Counted from the first letter of the stretch, positions 7,100 through 17,269 are shown. The stretch is 64,000 bases of DNA from Puteibacter caeruleilacunae (GCA_005217565.1 SJCO01000004.1:455586-519585); one strand, 5' to 3'. A program made the numbers and translations. Notes: generated by a model from the letters alone, not told the origin.

Positions 7100-9496
7100 A
7101 TGTTTAGAACAACCATTTTCTCCTTACTAATCCTCTTTCTTTCAATTTTATCCGTAAAAACCTTTGCTCAATCTCAATATGAGGATCCTGAACTTCTGGT
7201 ATTAAATGACATGATTCATGATATGAAGGTAACCAGTGACCGAATTTATTTGGCTACCGACCTTGGTCTTGATATCAGAGATTGGAACTATAAACTCATT
7301 AAGCATTATGATTCGTCGAATGGACTGTTGGGTGATTCTATCAGGCATTTACAATTGGTGGGCAATAAGCTCTATTGCGGAGCATATAACCAAGGAATTA
7401 GTATACTTGAAGGGGATCAGATAACTAATATCCCCAATAAAGAGTTAAAAGATTTTTTCTATGCAGACTCACAAGGGAGAATATTCGCAACGAACAAAGA
7501 TATTTGGAAGTATAACCAAATCTCAATTTATGATAACGGCCAGTGGTCTTTACAGGAAGATGGACCATTTGACGGACATCTAGAATGCTTTCTTGAAGAT
7601 AAAGACAAAAACATTTGGATTGCCTCCAATAACCAAATATCTAAATACAATACATCTTCGGGATGGCAGATCTGGGATCTTAAAGATTCTGATTTGCTCT
7701 ATGATTCATCAAAAATACTTCAAAATGCAAACGGTGACATCTATGTGGGCAGTTCAAGAGGTGTTTTAAAATTTGTCGATAATGATTGGTCTCTAGTCTA
7801 CAAAGGGAATATAAAAGATATGGCCCTCGACAAAAATGGGATTTTATGGCTTGCTGCTCATGACTCAGGACTCATTAAATTATCGGGAAATACAGCTACC
7901 TCATATAGTTACGATCAAGGTCTAAATGTTTACTCCAATAGATTCATACGGATAGATAAATCAGGAAATATCTGGTGTGGTGGCGATAACAAAATATACA
8001 AATTCGACGGGCAGCATTTTACACAACATCTTCCATTTAATGAAGCCAAATATGTTTATATATATATGGTGCAGACAGTGGACGATGATATATGGCTTTA
8101 TTCCAGTCTTCAAGGTGTCTCCCATTACAATCAAAAAATGTGGACTATTCATCGAGATAAAAATGAACTTGATCTAATCAAAATTTCTGATTACTTAATT
8201 GACAATGATGGCAATATGTGGTTTGCAGGTGTTGGAGGTGTTGCTAAATACGATGGATCAAAGTACAAAACATATGGAGAAACAAATTCTTCATACACTC
8301 CCATTAGCTCATCATCATTACTGCTTGACGATGATGGTTCAATCCTGATAGGTTCTGAACAAGGGCTATTCAGACATAAAGATGGTAATTTTATCAAATT
8401 ATCAAACTCATACAACAATACCCATATCAATGATATCATGAGGGCACCTAACGGAAAAATACTTGTTGGGACTGATTATGATCTTTGGGAATACCGTGAT
8501 AATGAATTTCATATTTATCTGATAGAAGGTATGCGTGAGGCTCATAAATTCTATGTTGCCGATAACAATAAGGTTTGGGTTAACTTTAACCGAGATGTCT
8601 GGATGCCATATCATACTGACGAGAACACCTGGACATGGGAGTACGGACAGTCTCCCGTTTTTACAGATCAATCAGGAACTGAATGGGCAATTCAATACTC
8701 GACCTTATTTTATCGCAAAGGTGGAGGTGAGTGGATTAATACCAATCAATATCCGGTTAAGGAAATGATAAAAACCAAAGAAGGTATGTTATTCGCATCA
8801 ATCTGGAACTCTATAGGACTAGTAAGTTGTAATGATGGGTTAACTACCCCTGTAATGAGTGATGTAACACTATACGGGCTTAAAGAACTCTCAAACGGAG
8901 ATATCTATTTCAGTACCTACAGTGGTCTTTTCAGAATGAAGAGAATCAATAATGCGCCTTCATTTATAACGGAAACTGCCGATCAAGAGATGCGAAGGAC
9001 TGAACCTTTTGAATATACTTTCGAGGCAACTGATGAAGATGATGATGAACTGATATTTTCCATCAAAGAGGCTCCGGAATGGCTTTCTTTGCAAATCGGA
9101 GATGACGGCACCTGTACTCTAAATGGAACACCATCAGAGGCAGGCGACTATGAGGTTTCAATAAAGGTGTCGGATGGCTACCTGACTGATGTTCGATCAT
9201 TTACAATACATGTAGATTTTGCAACTGGCTTAAAGGAACAATCTATTGACGCAACCGTCAGCATGAGCCCTAATCCTACAAAGGATTATATTAATGTTGA
9301 GATTACAGACCCTACAGTTACAATTAGTCAAATAAAACTGGTATCAATAACAGGCCAGACAGTGATGACTCAAAATATTACTGATAATAAGAATATTCAT
9401 ACGCTGTATATTTCACACCTACAATCGGGAATTTATATTGTAGTACTACAATCAGCTGAGCAAGATATAATCACAAAAAAGATAATAAAACAATAA
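7100..9496 (+). CDS. secreted two-component-type propeller protein with Ig-like domain and T9SS type A sorting domain
   Basis: A 798-aa protein with an N-terminal signal peptide (FSLLILFLSILSVKTFAQ). Residues about 30-620 contain repeated propeller units of the Reg_prop type (DKDKNIWIAS, DKNGILWLAA, DKSGNIWCGG, DNDGNMWFAG), as in the periplasmic sensor part of Bacteroidota hybrid two-component systems. There is no transmembrane, kinase or DNA-binding domain here. A cadherin/Ig-like domain follows (about 625-705, ending in GTPSEAGDYEVSIKVSDG). The last 80 residues (SMSPNPTKDYINVEI to KKIIKQ) are a Por secretion (T9SS type A) sorting domain. It is therefore predicted to be exported and surface-attached, not a sensor kinase. 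Role unknown. Confidence 0.82.
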   Translation: MFRTTIFSLLILFLSILSVKTFAQSQYEDPELLVLNDMIHDMKVTSDRIYLATDLGLDIRDWNYKLIKHYDSSNGLLGDSIRHLQLVGNKLYCGAYNQGISILEGDQITNIPNKELKDFFYADSQGRIFATNKDIWKYNQISIYDNGQWSLQEDGPFDGHLECFLEDKDKNIWIASNNQISKYNTSSGWQIWDLKDSDLLYDSSKILQNANGDIYVGSSRGVLKFVDNDWSLVYKGNIKDMALDKNGILWLAAHDSGLIKLSGNTATSYSYDQGLNVYSNRFIRIDKSGNIWCGGDNKIYKFDGQHFTQHLPFNEAKYVYIYMVQTVDDDIWLYSSLQGVSHYNQKMWTIHRDKNELDLIKISDYLIDNDGNMWFAGVGGVAKYDGSKYKTYGETNSSYTPISSSSLLLDDDGSILIGSEQGLFRHKDGNFIKLSNSYNNTHINDIMRAPNGKILVGTDYDLWEYRDNEFHIYLIEGMREAHKFYVADNNKVWVNFNRDVWMPYHTDENTWTWEYGQSPVFTDQSGTEWAIQYSTLFYRKGGGEWINTNQYPVKEMIKTKEGMLFASIWNSIGLVSCNDGLTTPVMSDVTLYGLKELSNGDIYFSTYSGLFRMKRINNAPSFITETADQEMRRTEPFEYTFEATDEDDDELIFSIKEAPEWLSLQIGDDGTCTLNGTPSEAGDYEVSIKVSDGYLTDVRSFTIHVDFATGLKEQSIDATVSMSPNPTKDYINVEITDPTVTISQIKLVSITGQTVMTQNITDNKNIHTLYISHLQSGIYIVVLQSAEQDIITKKIIKQ

Positions 9497-9498
9497 AC

Positions 9499-9537
9499 AA
9501 AAGGGGTATCCATAGTTGAATTGGATACCCCTTTTTA
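9499..9537. terminator. bidirectional terminator between propeller and sulfatase genes
   Basis: Stem AAAGGGGTATCC (9500-9511) pairs with GGATACCCCTTTT (9523-9535), 11-base loop, followed by T-rich sequence on the plus strand and AAAAG/CTTTT on the other side. It lies just after the plus-strand stop at 9496 and just past the minus-strand stop at 9559, so it can serve both convergent genes. Confidence 0.85.
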
Positions 9538-9558
9538 TTTAAACTTCTTTACTATCAA

Positions 9559-11085
9559 TTATACTTCATCAGGCCAAGGAGCAACTTTCCCTGACTCTTT
9601 ATATGTAGGTCGTTGAGCATCTACACTTCTTAGATAGTTACCTAGCTGCTTGGCTAACTTCTTAACCATTTTAGGATTTTCTTTAGCCAGGTTATTTTGC
9701 TCTCCAATATCTTCTTTGATATTAAATAGATCAAAATGCTGGTCTTTATACCAATAAACCAACTTCCAGTCGCCATTGCGCACTGTACTAGTAGCACCGA
9801 TACCAGGTCCTGTTGGTCCCCAGTTATTTGGGAAGTGCCAGTAAAGGCTACGTCCTTTAGCTGTAGTTCCTTTTTCTGTAAGCATTGGTACAAAACTCTC
9901 TCCATCAATAGGCTGAACAGTTTTATATTTCTTCACTCCAGCCATTTCAAGGATTGATGGGTAGAAGTCCTCAATCATCAAATAATCGTTACACTTACTC
10001 TTAGGACGCACTTTCCCTGGCCACTTTACAATCATAGGCTCGCGAATTCCGCCTTCATAAGCCGATCCCTTTCCACTATTCAACGGACTGTTATGCGTAT
10101 GCTGCTCACCAGCTCTTGGTCGCAAACTAAATCCGCCATTATCTGACATGAACAGGATAATGGTATTATCATCTAAATCATTATCATCTAAATATTTCTG
10201 CAAGTCCATTAAACTCTTATCCATTGCCTCAACCATAGAAGCATACTTCGCTTCTGATTGTGGCAAGCCCATATCGATATATTTCTGATAAAAACGACGA
10301 TCGGCCATCAAAGGAATATGCACAGCATAATGCGCCATATAAAGATAGAATGGTTTGTCTGTCGCCCTGGCTTTGTCAAGGGCCTTCATTGCTTCAATGG
10401 TCATCGCCTCTGTAATAAAGATCGAATCGCCATGATACTTCTCCAGACCTGGCACCCCCCAAGGCTGAGTATGACCACCCTTTTCTTTATTTCCAAAATT
10501 CTGTTCACCTAAGTAACTTCCTAAACCACCTGCGGCATGACCAGCAATGTTAACATCAAAACCACACGTTAAAGGATCCTCTCCAGGAGTATTCATAGCT
10601 CCAAAGTGCGCTTTACCACAGTGAATTGTAAAATAACCATTATCCTTTAACACCTGAGGAAGCATTGTTGCATATGCTGAGTTCTCAATTGAATCAGTTG
10701 GCTGCAATCCATTCACATTCCACTTAGGATAAGAAAGCACTTTACTCTTACCATCAACCGAAGCATTACGACGCAATGTCCAGTTAGTTACCCTATGGCG
10801 AGCTGCATTCATACCACTCATCAAACTTACACGAGTTGGTGAACACACTGCACAAGCATAAGCTTGAGTGAACATCATTCCTTCAGAAGCAAGACGCTCC
10901 ATCCCTGGCGTGTTGTAACGCTCATTAAACTCAGTTTTCTCTTTCCAGAATGGCACAGAGGTATCTTGCCATCCCATGTCGTCAACCAAAAAGAAGATGA
11001 TATTTGGTTGTTCTTTTGGCTTTTCTTTGCATACTCCCATAACAGGCAAAAACAGCCCTAAGTATGCTAACCATTTCTTTGTCAT
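9559..11085 (-). CDS. sulfatase (type I, formylglycine-dependent; S1 family)
   Basis: A 508-aa exported sulfatase. The hydrophobic N-terminus (KKWLAYLGLFLPVMGVC) is a signal sequence. PNIIFFLVDDMGWQDT (27-42) gives the metal-binding Asp pair. CSPTR at 81-85 is the C-x-P-S/T-R site in which Cys81 is oxidised to formylglycine by an anaerobic or aerobic maturase, not found in this window. MSDNGGFSLRPRAGEQHTH and NSPLNSGKGSAYEGGIREP are the later active-site segments. It hydrolyses sulfate esters from a sugar; the position and glycan cannot be told from sequence. It stands alone, convergent with the T9SS propeller gene, about 600 bp from the sigma-factor operon. Confidence 0.9.
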   Translation of the reverse strand: MTKKWLAYLGLFLPVMGVCKEKPKEQPNIIFFLVDDMGWQDTSVPFWKEKTEFNERYNTPGMERLASEGMMFTQAYACAVCSPTRVSLMSGMNAARHRVTNWTLRRNASVDGKSKVLSYPKWNVNGLQPTDSIENSAYATMLPQVLKDNGYFTIHCGKAHFGAMNTPGEDPLTCGFDVNIAGHAAGGLGSYLGEQNFGNKEKGGHTQPWGVPGLEKYHGDSIFITEAMTIEAMKALDKARATDKPFYLYMAHYAVHIPLMADRRFYQKYIDMGLPQSEAKYASMVEAMDKSLMDLQKYLDDNDLDDNTIILFMSDNGGFSLRPRAGEQHTHNSPLNSGKGSAYEGGIREPMIVKWPGKVRPKSKCNDYLMIEDFYPSILEMAGVKKYKTVQPIDGESFVPMLTEKGTTAKGRSLYWHFPNNWGPTGPGIGATSTVRNGDWKLVYWYKDQHFDLFNIKEDIGEQNNLAKENPKMVKKLAKQLGNYLRSVDAQRPTYKESGKVAPWPDEV

Positions 11086-11636
11086 AGTTGTTAATTTTTG
11101 AAGAAGATGCTAAAGTACCAAATAATTTTGGGAAATAACACTGATCTCCTTTTTATGAATCCTTGCAACCAAAAGGACTACACAGGACATTGTCAGAACT
11201 AAATTCGATTCTGTTTTTTTAAGAGATCGAATAATAATCTTTATAAATTCAATTTGATAGTTTTCCAAATCATTCATTAGTTGTTAAGTCAAAATATCTG
11301 CTTGAGGCTAAGATAGAATTTTTCCATACAGTGAAAAATTTATAGAAGAAAGATATCTTTCAAACGAACACAAAAAAAATGCCCAATAATTAAGATATTA
11401 AAACAACCAGTAGTGTCACACTAAAATTAAGCAATGACAGTGAGCCTTTTTGTAAATACAAGATACCACAAAGTATTTAAAGATAATACATGACACTCAA
11501 GCAAATGCCCTCTAAAACTCAATTTTAACATCATAAAACTCACATTCTGAACCAATATTTATATAATTAGAAAACTCTTTATACTTGACTTAAATAAGAA
11601 ATGACACATGGTTCATCTATTTTGTTTAATGTTATG
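11086..11636. other. AT-rich intergenic region without a recognisable gene
   Basis: About 550 bases between the divergent sulfatase and sigma-factor genes. Very AT-rich, with no open frame of note on either strand. It must hold the sulfatase promoter; TACTTTAG on the minus strand (11110-11117) is a weak match to the Bacteroidota -7 box. Nothing else could be supported. Confidence 0.5.
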
Positions 11637-11667
11637 TTGTAAGTCCACTCATATTTATATACTTTCG
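11637..11667 (+). promoter_or_regulatory. putative promoter of the ECF sigma operon
   Basis: TTG at 11637-11639, a 20-base spacer and TACTTTCG at 11660-11667, one mismatch from the Bacteroidota -7 consensus TAnnTTTG, about 17 bases before the ATG at 11684. Confidence 0.45.
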
Positions 11668-11683
11668 CAGCAAACATGTTGAG

Positions 11684-12214
11684 ATGACTAACTATTCCTC
11701 AATTTCCAGTGCATTTAAAAATCATTATCCTTCACTAATACTATATGCTGTTAAGTGGGTAAAAGATGAAGATCTTGCTAAAGATTTAGTTCAAGCAGTT
11801 TTTGTAAAATTACTAGAGAAATCCGAAAGAATAATGATTATAGATTACAGACCATATCTTTATAAATCTGTTAGAAACCAATGCATTGAACATTTAAGAA
11901 AGAACTCCCCCAAAGATAACATCGAAGATATAGACCATAGTACGATAGCTTATTTTAGCGATCCAATTGAACAATCAGAATTTGAAGCTTATGTATTTGG
12001 TTTAATTGACAAACTCCCTCCAGCTACAAAAAGAATATTTAAACTAAATCGTTTTGATGGTTTAAGCAATCAAGAAATTGCTGATCATCTTCAGATATCA
12101 AAACGAACAGTTGAACTACAGATCAGTAACGCATTAAAACTTTTGAGAAAAGAATTATTTAAATCCTCAGATAAAATTCATAATTTATCACAATTCTTAT
12201 ACCTCCTATTTTAA
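11684..12214 (+). CDS. ECF-type RNA polymerase sigma factor
   Basis: Protein of 176 aa. The sigma-70 region 2 is at about residues 10-75 (DLAKDLVQAVFVKLLEK, then YRPYLYKSVRNQCIEHLRK) and region 4 at about 115-165 (LPPATKRIFKLNRFDGLSNQEIADHLQISKR is split across this stretch). No region 3, as in all ECF factors. It is followed by a FecR anti-sigma gene, a TonB receptor with an STN domain and a DUF4249 lipoprotein. That is the standard trans-envelope loop in which ligand binding at the receptor releases the sigma factor to transcribe the receptor genes. Confidence 0.93.
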   Translation: MTNYSSISSAFKNHYPSLILYAVKWVKDEDLAKDLVQAVFVKLLEKSERIMIIDYRPYLYKSVRNQCIEHLRKNSPKDNIEDIDHSTIAYFSDPIEQSEFEAYVFGLIDKLPPATKRIFKLNRFDGLSNQEIADHLQISKRTVELQISNALKLLRKELFKSSDKIHNLSQFLYLLF

Positions 12215-12322
12215 ACTCATTATCAACACCTTAACAACACACTCTTCTTTTTTTTCAATAAATTTAAGTTTTTATCTATGTGTTTGCTCAATTAGTTTCG
12301 TCTTTATAGAAAAGGCAACAGT

Positions 12323-13285
12323 ATGGATAATCAATATCAATTAATTAAGCATTACCAAAATAAGCTTAGTGAAAATGAAAAATATAAAGTAGAAGGATGG
12401 CTAAAGGAATCGACAAATAACCAAGAAGAGTACGAATATTGCGTGATTATTTGGGAAGCAGCTCAACAAAGCAAGCCGTTGCAAAAGCTAAATATAGAAC
12501 ACGATTGGAATCTTATTCTAAGTAAGGCAAATAGAAAACCAAAGCGACTAAACAAAATAATTAAATATGGATTACAAATAGCAGCGGTTTTTCTAATAAT
12601 ATTTGGTGCTTACTGGTTTTCCAATAACACAATTTACAAATCAGAATATCAATACGTACAAAATGAATGGAGAAATAAAGTAAAGACCATAACCCTTGTT
12701 GATGGAAGCACGGTTTCGCTAAATTACAAAGCGGGCTTGTATTATCCAAAACGCTTTAATGGACACGAGCGGAAAATAAAGCTTGAGGGAAATGCCTTTT
12801 TTAATGTAGCTCGCAACAAATCAAAACCATTTCGGGTGGAAACTCCTATCTCTATGGTACAAGTTTTAGGTACTTCGTTCAATGTAGATGCCACAAATAA
12901 TAAAACTATAGTAACCGTTAAAAGTGGGAAAGTCCAAGTTACCAATAAAATTGATGACACCTCTAACGTTAAGCTATTACCAAATGAACAGGGCATTCAG
13001 GATAGAAATGGCATATACAAGAAACATATATCAACACAAAATTATATTGGATGGAAAACAGGAAAATACTCTTTTGAAAACGAGTCCTTGCTAGAAGTGA
13101 TAACTCTATTGGAGAAACGTTTCCATTTTAGTTTCCTTTTTTTAGACAACGATCTTAAAACACGAGAGTTAACTGCTGAATTTAATGGAGAAAACTTAAA
13201 AGACATTATCGAGATTATCCAGCTAAGTTGCCAAGTTAGAATTAATCTTGAGTCAAATAAATTAACGATTAGTAAGAATGAATAA
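12323..13285 (+). CDS. FecR-family anti-sigma factor
   Basis: A 320-aa inner-membrane protein. The N-terminal cytoplasmic part (1-88) should bind the sigma factor encoded upstream. One transmembrane helix is at about 89-106 (LQIAAVFLIIFGAYWF). The FecR domain covers about 115-210 (LVDGSTVSLNYKAGLYYPKRF and LGTSFNVDA), and the C-terminal DUF4974-type domain is at about 248-318 (SFENESLLEVITLLEKRF). The periplasmic part senses the STN domain of the receptor. Its stop overlaps the receptor start by 8 bases (13278-13285), implying translational coupling. Confidence 0.92.
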   Translation: MDNQYQLIKHYQNKLSENEKYKVEGWLKESTNNQEEYEYCVIIWEAAQQSKPLQKLNIEHDWNLILSKANRKPKRLNKIIKYGLQIAAVFLIIFGAYWFSNNTIYKSEYQYVQNEWRNKVKTITLVDGSTVSLNYKAGLYYPKRFNGHERKIKLEGNAFFNVARNKSKPFRVETPISMVQVLGTSFNVDATNNKTIVTVKSGKVQVTNKIDDTSNVKLLPNEQGIQDRNGIYKKHISTQNYIGWKTGKYSFENESLLEVITLLEKRFHFSFLFLDNDLKTRELTAEFNGENLKDIIEIIQLSCQVRINLESNKLTISKNE

Positions 13286-15917
13286 AGTAAAATACAGGTT
13301 GATAGTTCTTTTCATTGTAGTATTGACCTATGTTAATGTGAATGCACAAGAAAGTCTATTACAAAAAAGTATAAAAATTGATTGCAAAGATTGCACACTT
13401 GAAGAGATTTTAACGAGGATTTCGGATCAAACCAACATTAAATTTGCTTACAGCGAATCACAAGTTAATGTAAAACAAATAATAAAAAATATCAAGCTTA
13501 GGAATACAAAAGATCTAGTACAAGAACTACAGAAGAACTATAACATAGATTACAAACTAATTGGTCAGACTGTTTCCTTATTTCCAAGAAAAAACAATCA
13601 ACCAACAAAATCAGTTACAATTAGTGGTTTTTTGGAAGATGTTACTACAGGAGAACGCTTGATTGGAGCTAACATTTATTCACCAAAAACATATGAAGGA
13701 ACAAGTACCAATAATTATGGTTTCTTTTCCATTCCTATAAGTGCGGAAATTAACCAACTTACATTTTCATATATAGGATATCAAACAAAAATACTTCCTG
13801 TTAGTGTTTCAAATGATACTCTTATTAGAATTGGATTAAAACCATCCTTAGAATTAGATGAGATAAAAGTATTTAACTCTAAAAACGAAATTGCCGATAA
13901 AAGACAATCTATAGGTATACTAAAAATACCTGTGAATAAAATAAAAGAAATGCCTGTTATGTTAGGTGAGGCTGATGTATTAAAAACAGCCCAACTTCTA
14001 CCGGGAATTTCGGAAGGTAGCGAAGGTAATAGTGGTTTATATGTACGAGGTGGAAGTCCCGATCAAAATCTAATATTACTTGATGGAATACCTGTATACA
14101 ATCCCAACCATCTATTTGGATTCTATTCAGTCTTTAATACTGATGCCATTAAGAACATGCAGGTTATTAAAGGTGGATTTCCGGCCAGATATGGAGGCAG
14201 ACTTTCCTCTGTGGTTGATTTACGCATGAAAGAGGGAAATACAAAAAAGCTCAGCGGAGGTGCTTCCATCGGATTGATATCAAGCAAATTTAATTTGGAA
14301 GGACCTATTATTAAAGATCAAACTTCATTTTTTATATCTGCTCGACGAACATATATCGATTTGTTTACAAATAGTTTATTTGATAATGCGACAGATTTCG
14401 ACCAATCAAATTATTATTTTTATGATATCAATGCAAAAATCAACCATAAGTTTTCTAACAAGCACCGACTATATTTTAGTTATTACACTGGACGTGACAA
14501 TGGAAATTCGGAAGATAAAAATGAAGGAGGTGGATCCAAACTAGAGACAGAGGAAGTAAGTAAATTATCTTGGGGAAATTCCATTTACGGCTTGAGATGG
14601 AACTGGTTAATGAGCTCAAATTTATTTTTAAACACAACAGTTGCATATAGTACCTATGAGTATTTAAACGATGAAATTTTTAAAAATAAATATCAAATTA
14701 ATAATGAAAATATCAGCAAAGAGTATTCTTCAAAAGTTAAATCTGGAATCAATATTTTCTCTACTGGACTAAACTTTAATTGGAATCCATCACTCAAGCA
14801 TAACATTCGATTTGGAGGGAAATACTATATTGAAGAATTCAATACGGGTATGAGTTCAAAAAAGTTTCTCTCTGAAAAAGATAAAACCGAAAGTGTAAAT
14901 GAAGCAGAAATAATTAATGGAGAGGAGGTTAACTTATTCATTGAAGACAATTACCAAATAAGCAATAAGTTAAGCACCAACATGGGAGTACATTACTCCT
15001 TATTTAAAGTCGGTAGTAAAACCTATACTTCTTTAGAGCCTCGCCTATCTTTAAAATATAATTTAAATGATAAAATACAATTAAACGCAGGTGCTGCCAT
15101 AATGCAGCAATACACCCAACTTTTATCTTTTTCCAGAATAACATTGTCTTCAGATATTTGGGTTCCAGTTACCGAAAATATAAAGCCAGCTAAATCCAAA
15201 CAGGCCTCATTGGGAGGACATTGGTCTATTAACGATTCATGGTCGTTATCGATGGAAGGATATTATAAGAAAATGAGCAATTTGCTTGAATATTCAGAAA
15301 GTGCTTCATTATTTAAGGATAATTCGTGGCAAGAACGAGTGGAACAAGGCAGTGGGAATAGCTATGGTTTAGAATTTTTAATACAACGAACTAAAGGAAG
15401 ACTTACTGGTTGGATTGCATATACATTAGCTGAAAGCACTCGCAAATTTGAAAAGATAAACTATGGAAAGGAGTTTCCCTACAAATACGACAAACGCCAT
15501 GATTTAAACATTGTTTTGGATTATAAACTTAATAAACATTGGTCGGTTAATGGAGTATGGACTTACAGAACCGGGAATGCAGAAACTTTGGGTACCCTAA
15601 AATACAGAACATTATTAGGTTTTAATGGTCATTCTGCAACTTCATCTAGTGATATTATAGTACAAAAAAGAAATGCCCATCGCATGCCTGCTTACCACCG
15701 ATTGGATTTATCTCTTAATTGGAAAGCTCAAAAGGGAAAATTTGAACACGCATTTAGTTTGGGATTATACAACGTTTACAATCAAAAAAATCCATATAAA
15801 ATATCACTCTATGATGAGTCTGTTGGTGAGCAAGGTGTATATTTTGATAAAAAAGTGATTAAAGAAAAAAGTCTGTTCGGCATTTTACCAGCAATTTCAT
15901 ATTCAATTAAATTTTAA
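13278..15917 (+). CDS. TonB-dependent transducer receptor with STN domain
   Basis: An 879-aa outer-membrane receptor. A signal peptide (RLIVLFIVVLTYVNVNAQ) is followed by an STN domain (about 30-108), which contacts the periplasmic FecR domain. Then come a carboxypeptidase-like domain (about 118-200), a plug (about 225-340; GLYVRGGSPDQNLILLDG) and a barrel ending GILPAISYSIKF. The STN domain and the upstream sigma/FecR pair make it a signalling receptor. No SusD follows; the partner is a DUF4249 lipoprotein 4 bases downstream. Such sigma/FecR/receptor/DUF4249 operons are common in Bacteroidota, but their ligands are mostly unknown. Confidence 0.92.
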   Translation: MNKVKYRLIVLFIVVLTYVNVNAQESLLQKSIKIDCKDCTLEEILTRISDQTNIKFAYSESQVNVKQIIKNIKLRNTKDLVQELQKNYNIDYKLIGQTVSLFPRKNNQPTKSVTISGFLEDVTTGERLIGANIYSPKTYEGTSTNNYGFFSIPISAEINQLTFSYIGYQTKILPVSVSNDTLIRIGLKPSLELDEIKVFNSKNEIADKRQSIGILKIPVNKIKEMPVMLGEADVLKTAQLLPGISEGSEGNSGLYVRGGSPDQNLILLDGIPVYNPNHLFGFYSVFNTDAIKNMQVIKGGFPARYGGRLSSVVDLRMKEGNTKKLSGGASIGLISSKFNLEGPIIKDQTSFFISARRTYIDLFTNSLFDNATDFDQSNYYFYDINAKINHKFSNKHRLYFSYYTGRDNGNSEDKNEGGGSKLETEEVSKLSWGNSIYGLRWNWLMSSNLFLNTTVAYSTYEYLNDEIFKNKYQINNENISKEYSSKVKSGINIFSTGLNFNWNPSLKHNIRFGGKYYIEEFNTGMSSKKFLSEKDKTESVNEAEIINGEEVNLFIEDNYQISNKLSTNMGVHYSLFKVGSKTYTSLEPRLSLKYNLNDKIQLNAGAAIMQQYTQLLSFSRITLSSDIWVPVTENIKPAKSKQASLGGHWSINDSWSLSMEGYYKKMSNLLEYSESASLFKDNSWQERVEQGSGNSYGLEFLIQRTKGRLTGWIAYTLAESTRKFEKINYGKEFPYKYDKRHDLNIVLDYKLNKHWSVNGVWTYRTGNAETLGTLKYRTLLGFNGHSATSSSDIIVQKRNAHRMPAYHRLDLSLNWKAQKGKFEHAFSLGLYNVYNQKNPYKISLYDESVGEQGVYFDKKVIKEKSLFGILPAISYSIKF

Positions 15918-15921
15918 AACT

Positions 15922-16845
15922 ATGCAGATAAAATATTGTCTATTCATATTAGCGCTAGCTCCCATTTTCACCTCTTGTGTTGAAGAAACCGAAATAAACA
16001 CAGATAACTATGTAATAAACTCAATGTTTGCCAGCGATGCTCCATTCATTGTTCAAACATCAAAAACGGTTTCAGTTTTCGATGCTGGAACATATTATAC
16101 AGAAAAAGGTATGGAAGGGAAACTTTATGAAGATGAAAAACTTTTAGGAGAGCTTATCTTTCAAGAAGAAAAACATCTAGAGAATAGTTCCACCTCTATT
16201 CCAGAAGGTTATACATTACCTAACTTTGCGCCAAAAGAAAGGAAACAATACAAAATAGAGTTCCAACACAATGGACAAACAATTACAGCTTCAGATGTAA
16301 TGCCATCCAAAGTGGATTTTAAAATAACAAAAACCGCTACAGTTCGCGAGGGGGATATCAACACTGCTAAAGGTCTTAGATGTGATTTAACATTCTCTGA
16401 TCCTCCAAAGGAAGATAATTATTACGTAATCTCTTATAATGTAACCTCATATGTAGATTCACAAAGTGATAATGTATGGACACAATCCTATGGTAGTATG
16501 AAGAGTGATGATCCTTTAATAGAATATCAGTATTATCATCAAAGTAATCTAGCTACATCTAGCTGTTTTATCTTATCGGATAAATCTTTTAATGGTAAAA
16601 ACTATACGATTCCTGTTGATTTTTATGTGGGACATGATTTAGGTGAAGTTAAAAGTTTAAATATATACTTGCTATCAGTCAGCGAACAATACTACAAATA
16701 TGTCGTATCAAGTGTAAAACAGAATAACAACAACAAGGATTATTATGCGGAGCCAACGCAAGCGTACAATAACATTAACAACGGTTATGGAATATTTGCA
16801 GCCTATAATATAAGCAAGCAATCTGTAGAATTTGAACGAAAATAA
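15922..16845 (+). CDS. DUF4249-family outer-membrane lipoprotein
   Basis: A 307-aa lipoprotein with the lipobox FTSC (lipidated Cys19), then acidic residues typical of surface export (CVEETEINTD). The body is beta-rich and matches the DUF4249 layout: an N-terminal Ig-like part with GKLYEDEKLLGELIF, KERKQYKIEFQHNGQTITA and DVMPSKVDF (about residues 128-136). It lies 4 bases after the STN receptor gene and is the last gene of the sigma/FecR/receptor operon. It probably serves as the receptor's surface ligand-binding partner, by analogy with SusD (inference). Confidence 0.85.
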   Translation: MQIKYCLFILALAPIFTSCVEETEINTDNYVINSMFASDAPFIVQTSKTVSVFDAGTYYTEKGMEGKLYEDEKLLGELIFQEEKHLENSSTSIPEGYTLPNFAPKERKQYKIEFQHNGQTITASDVMPSKVDFKITKTATVREGDINTAKGLRCDLTFSDPPKEDNYYVISYNVTSYVDSQSDNVWTQSYGSMKSDDPLIEYQYYHQSNLATSSCFILSDKSFNGKNYTIPVDFYVGHDLGEVKSLNIYLLSVSEQYYKYVVSSVKQNNNNKDYYAEPTQAYNNINNGYGIFAAYNISKQSVEFERK

Positions 16846-16851
16846 AAATGA

Positions 16852-16888
16852 AAAAAGCGATTACACTTCATTGGTAATCGCTTTTTTT
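16852..16888 (+). terminator. rho-independent terminator of the sigma/FecR/receptor operon
   Basis: AAAAAGCGATTAC (16852-16864) pairs with GTAATCGCTTTTTTT (16874-16888), with an unpaired loop and a terminal T-run, 6 bases after the DUF4249 stop. Confidence 0.9.
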
Positions 16889-16920
16889 ATCTTAATTACT
16901 TTCGAACAACAATACCCAAA

Positions 16921-17226
16921 TTAATCTTCCAATCCCGTTCCTAAATGAGAAGAAGCAGCTAGTTCCGGCACTTTTCCATCTCTCTTTATAGATTAATTTT
17001 TGATTTAAAACTCTTCTACATGGGAAACTAAATCCAATTCTTCTTTTGAGGGAAGTTTAGGAAAGTCCGTAAAGATTTCTTTCTGATACCAGAACGCAAC
17101 AGAAGAAAGATAATCTTGCAAAGGCAGGTAACGTTCTCCCGATTGCCAACCTAATGATTGTAAAGTAATCTTTAGGTCATGACTGGAAATGAATAGGATC
17201 CATAATATGCTAACGATATTGCCCAA
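16921..17226 (-). pseudogene. scrambled remnants of a third DUF2961 (GH172-type) gene
   Basis: Two decayed fragments on the minus strand. 17226-17005 encodes the C-terminal tail of a DUF2961 protein: LGWQSGERYLPLQDY, then SSVAFWYQKE and FPKLPSKEELDL. 16980-16921 encodes SSHLGTGLED followed by a stop, matching the active-site region motif SHFGTGSEDYY of the neighbouring intact genes; its DNA is visibly similar to about 17572-17600. The internal fragment lies after the tail fragment, the reverse of the order in an intact gene, so the locus is rearranged as well as truncated. The tail differs from both intact paralogs, so this was a third family member. Confidence 0.7.
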
Positions 17227-17269
17227 ATAGCCAAAGACCTTTCTCCTGATAGAAACTTAGGGAGATATT

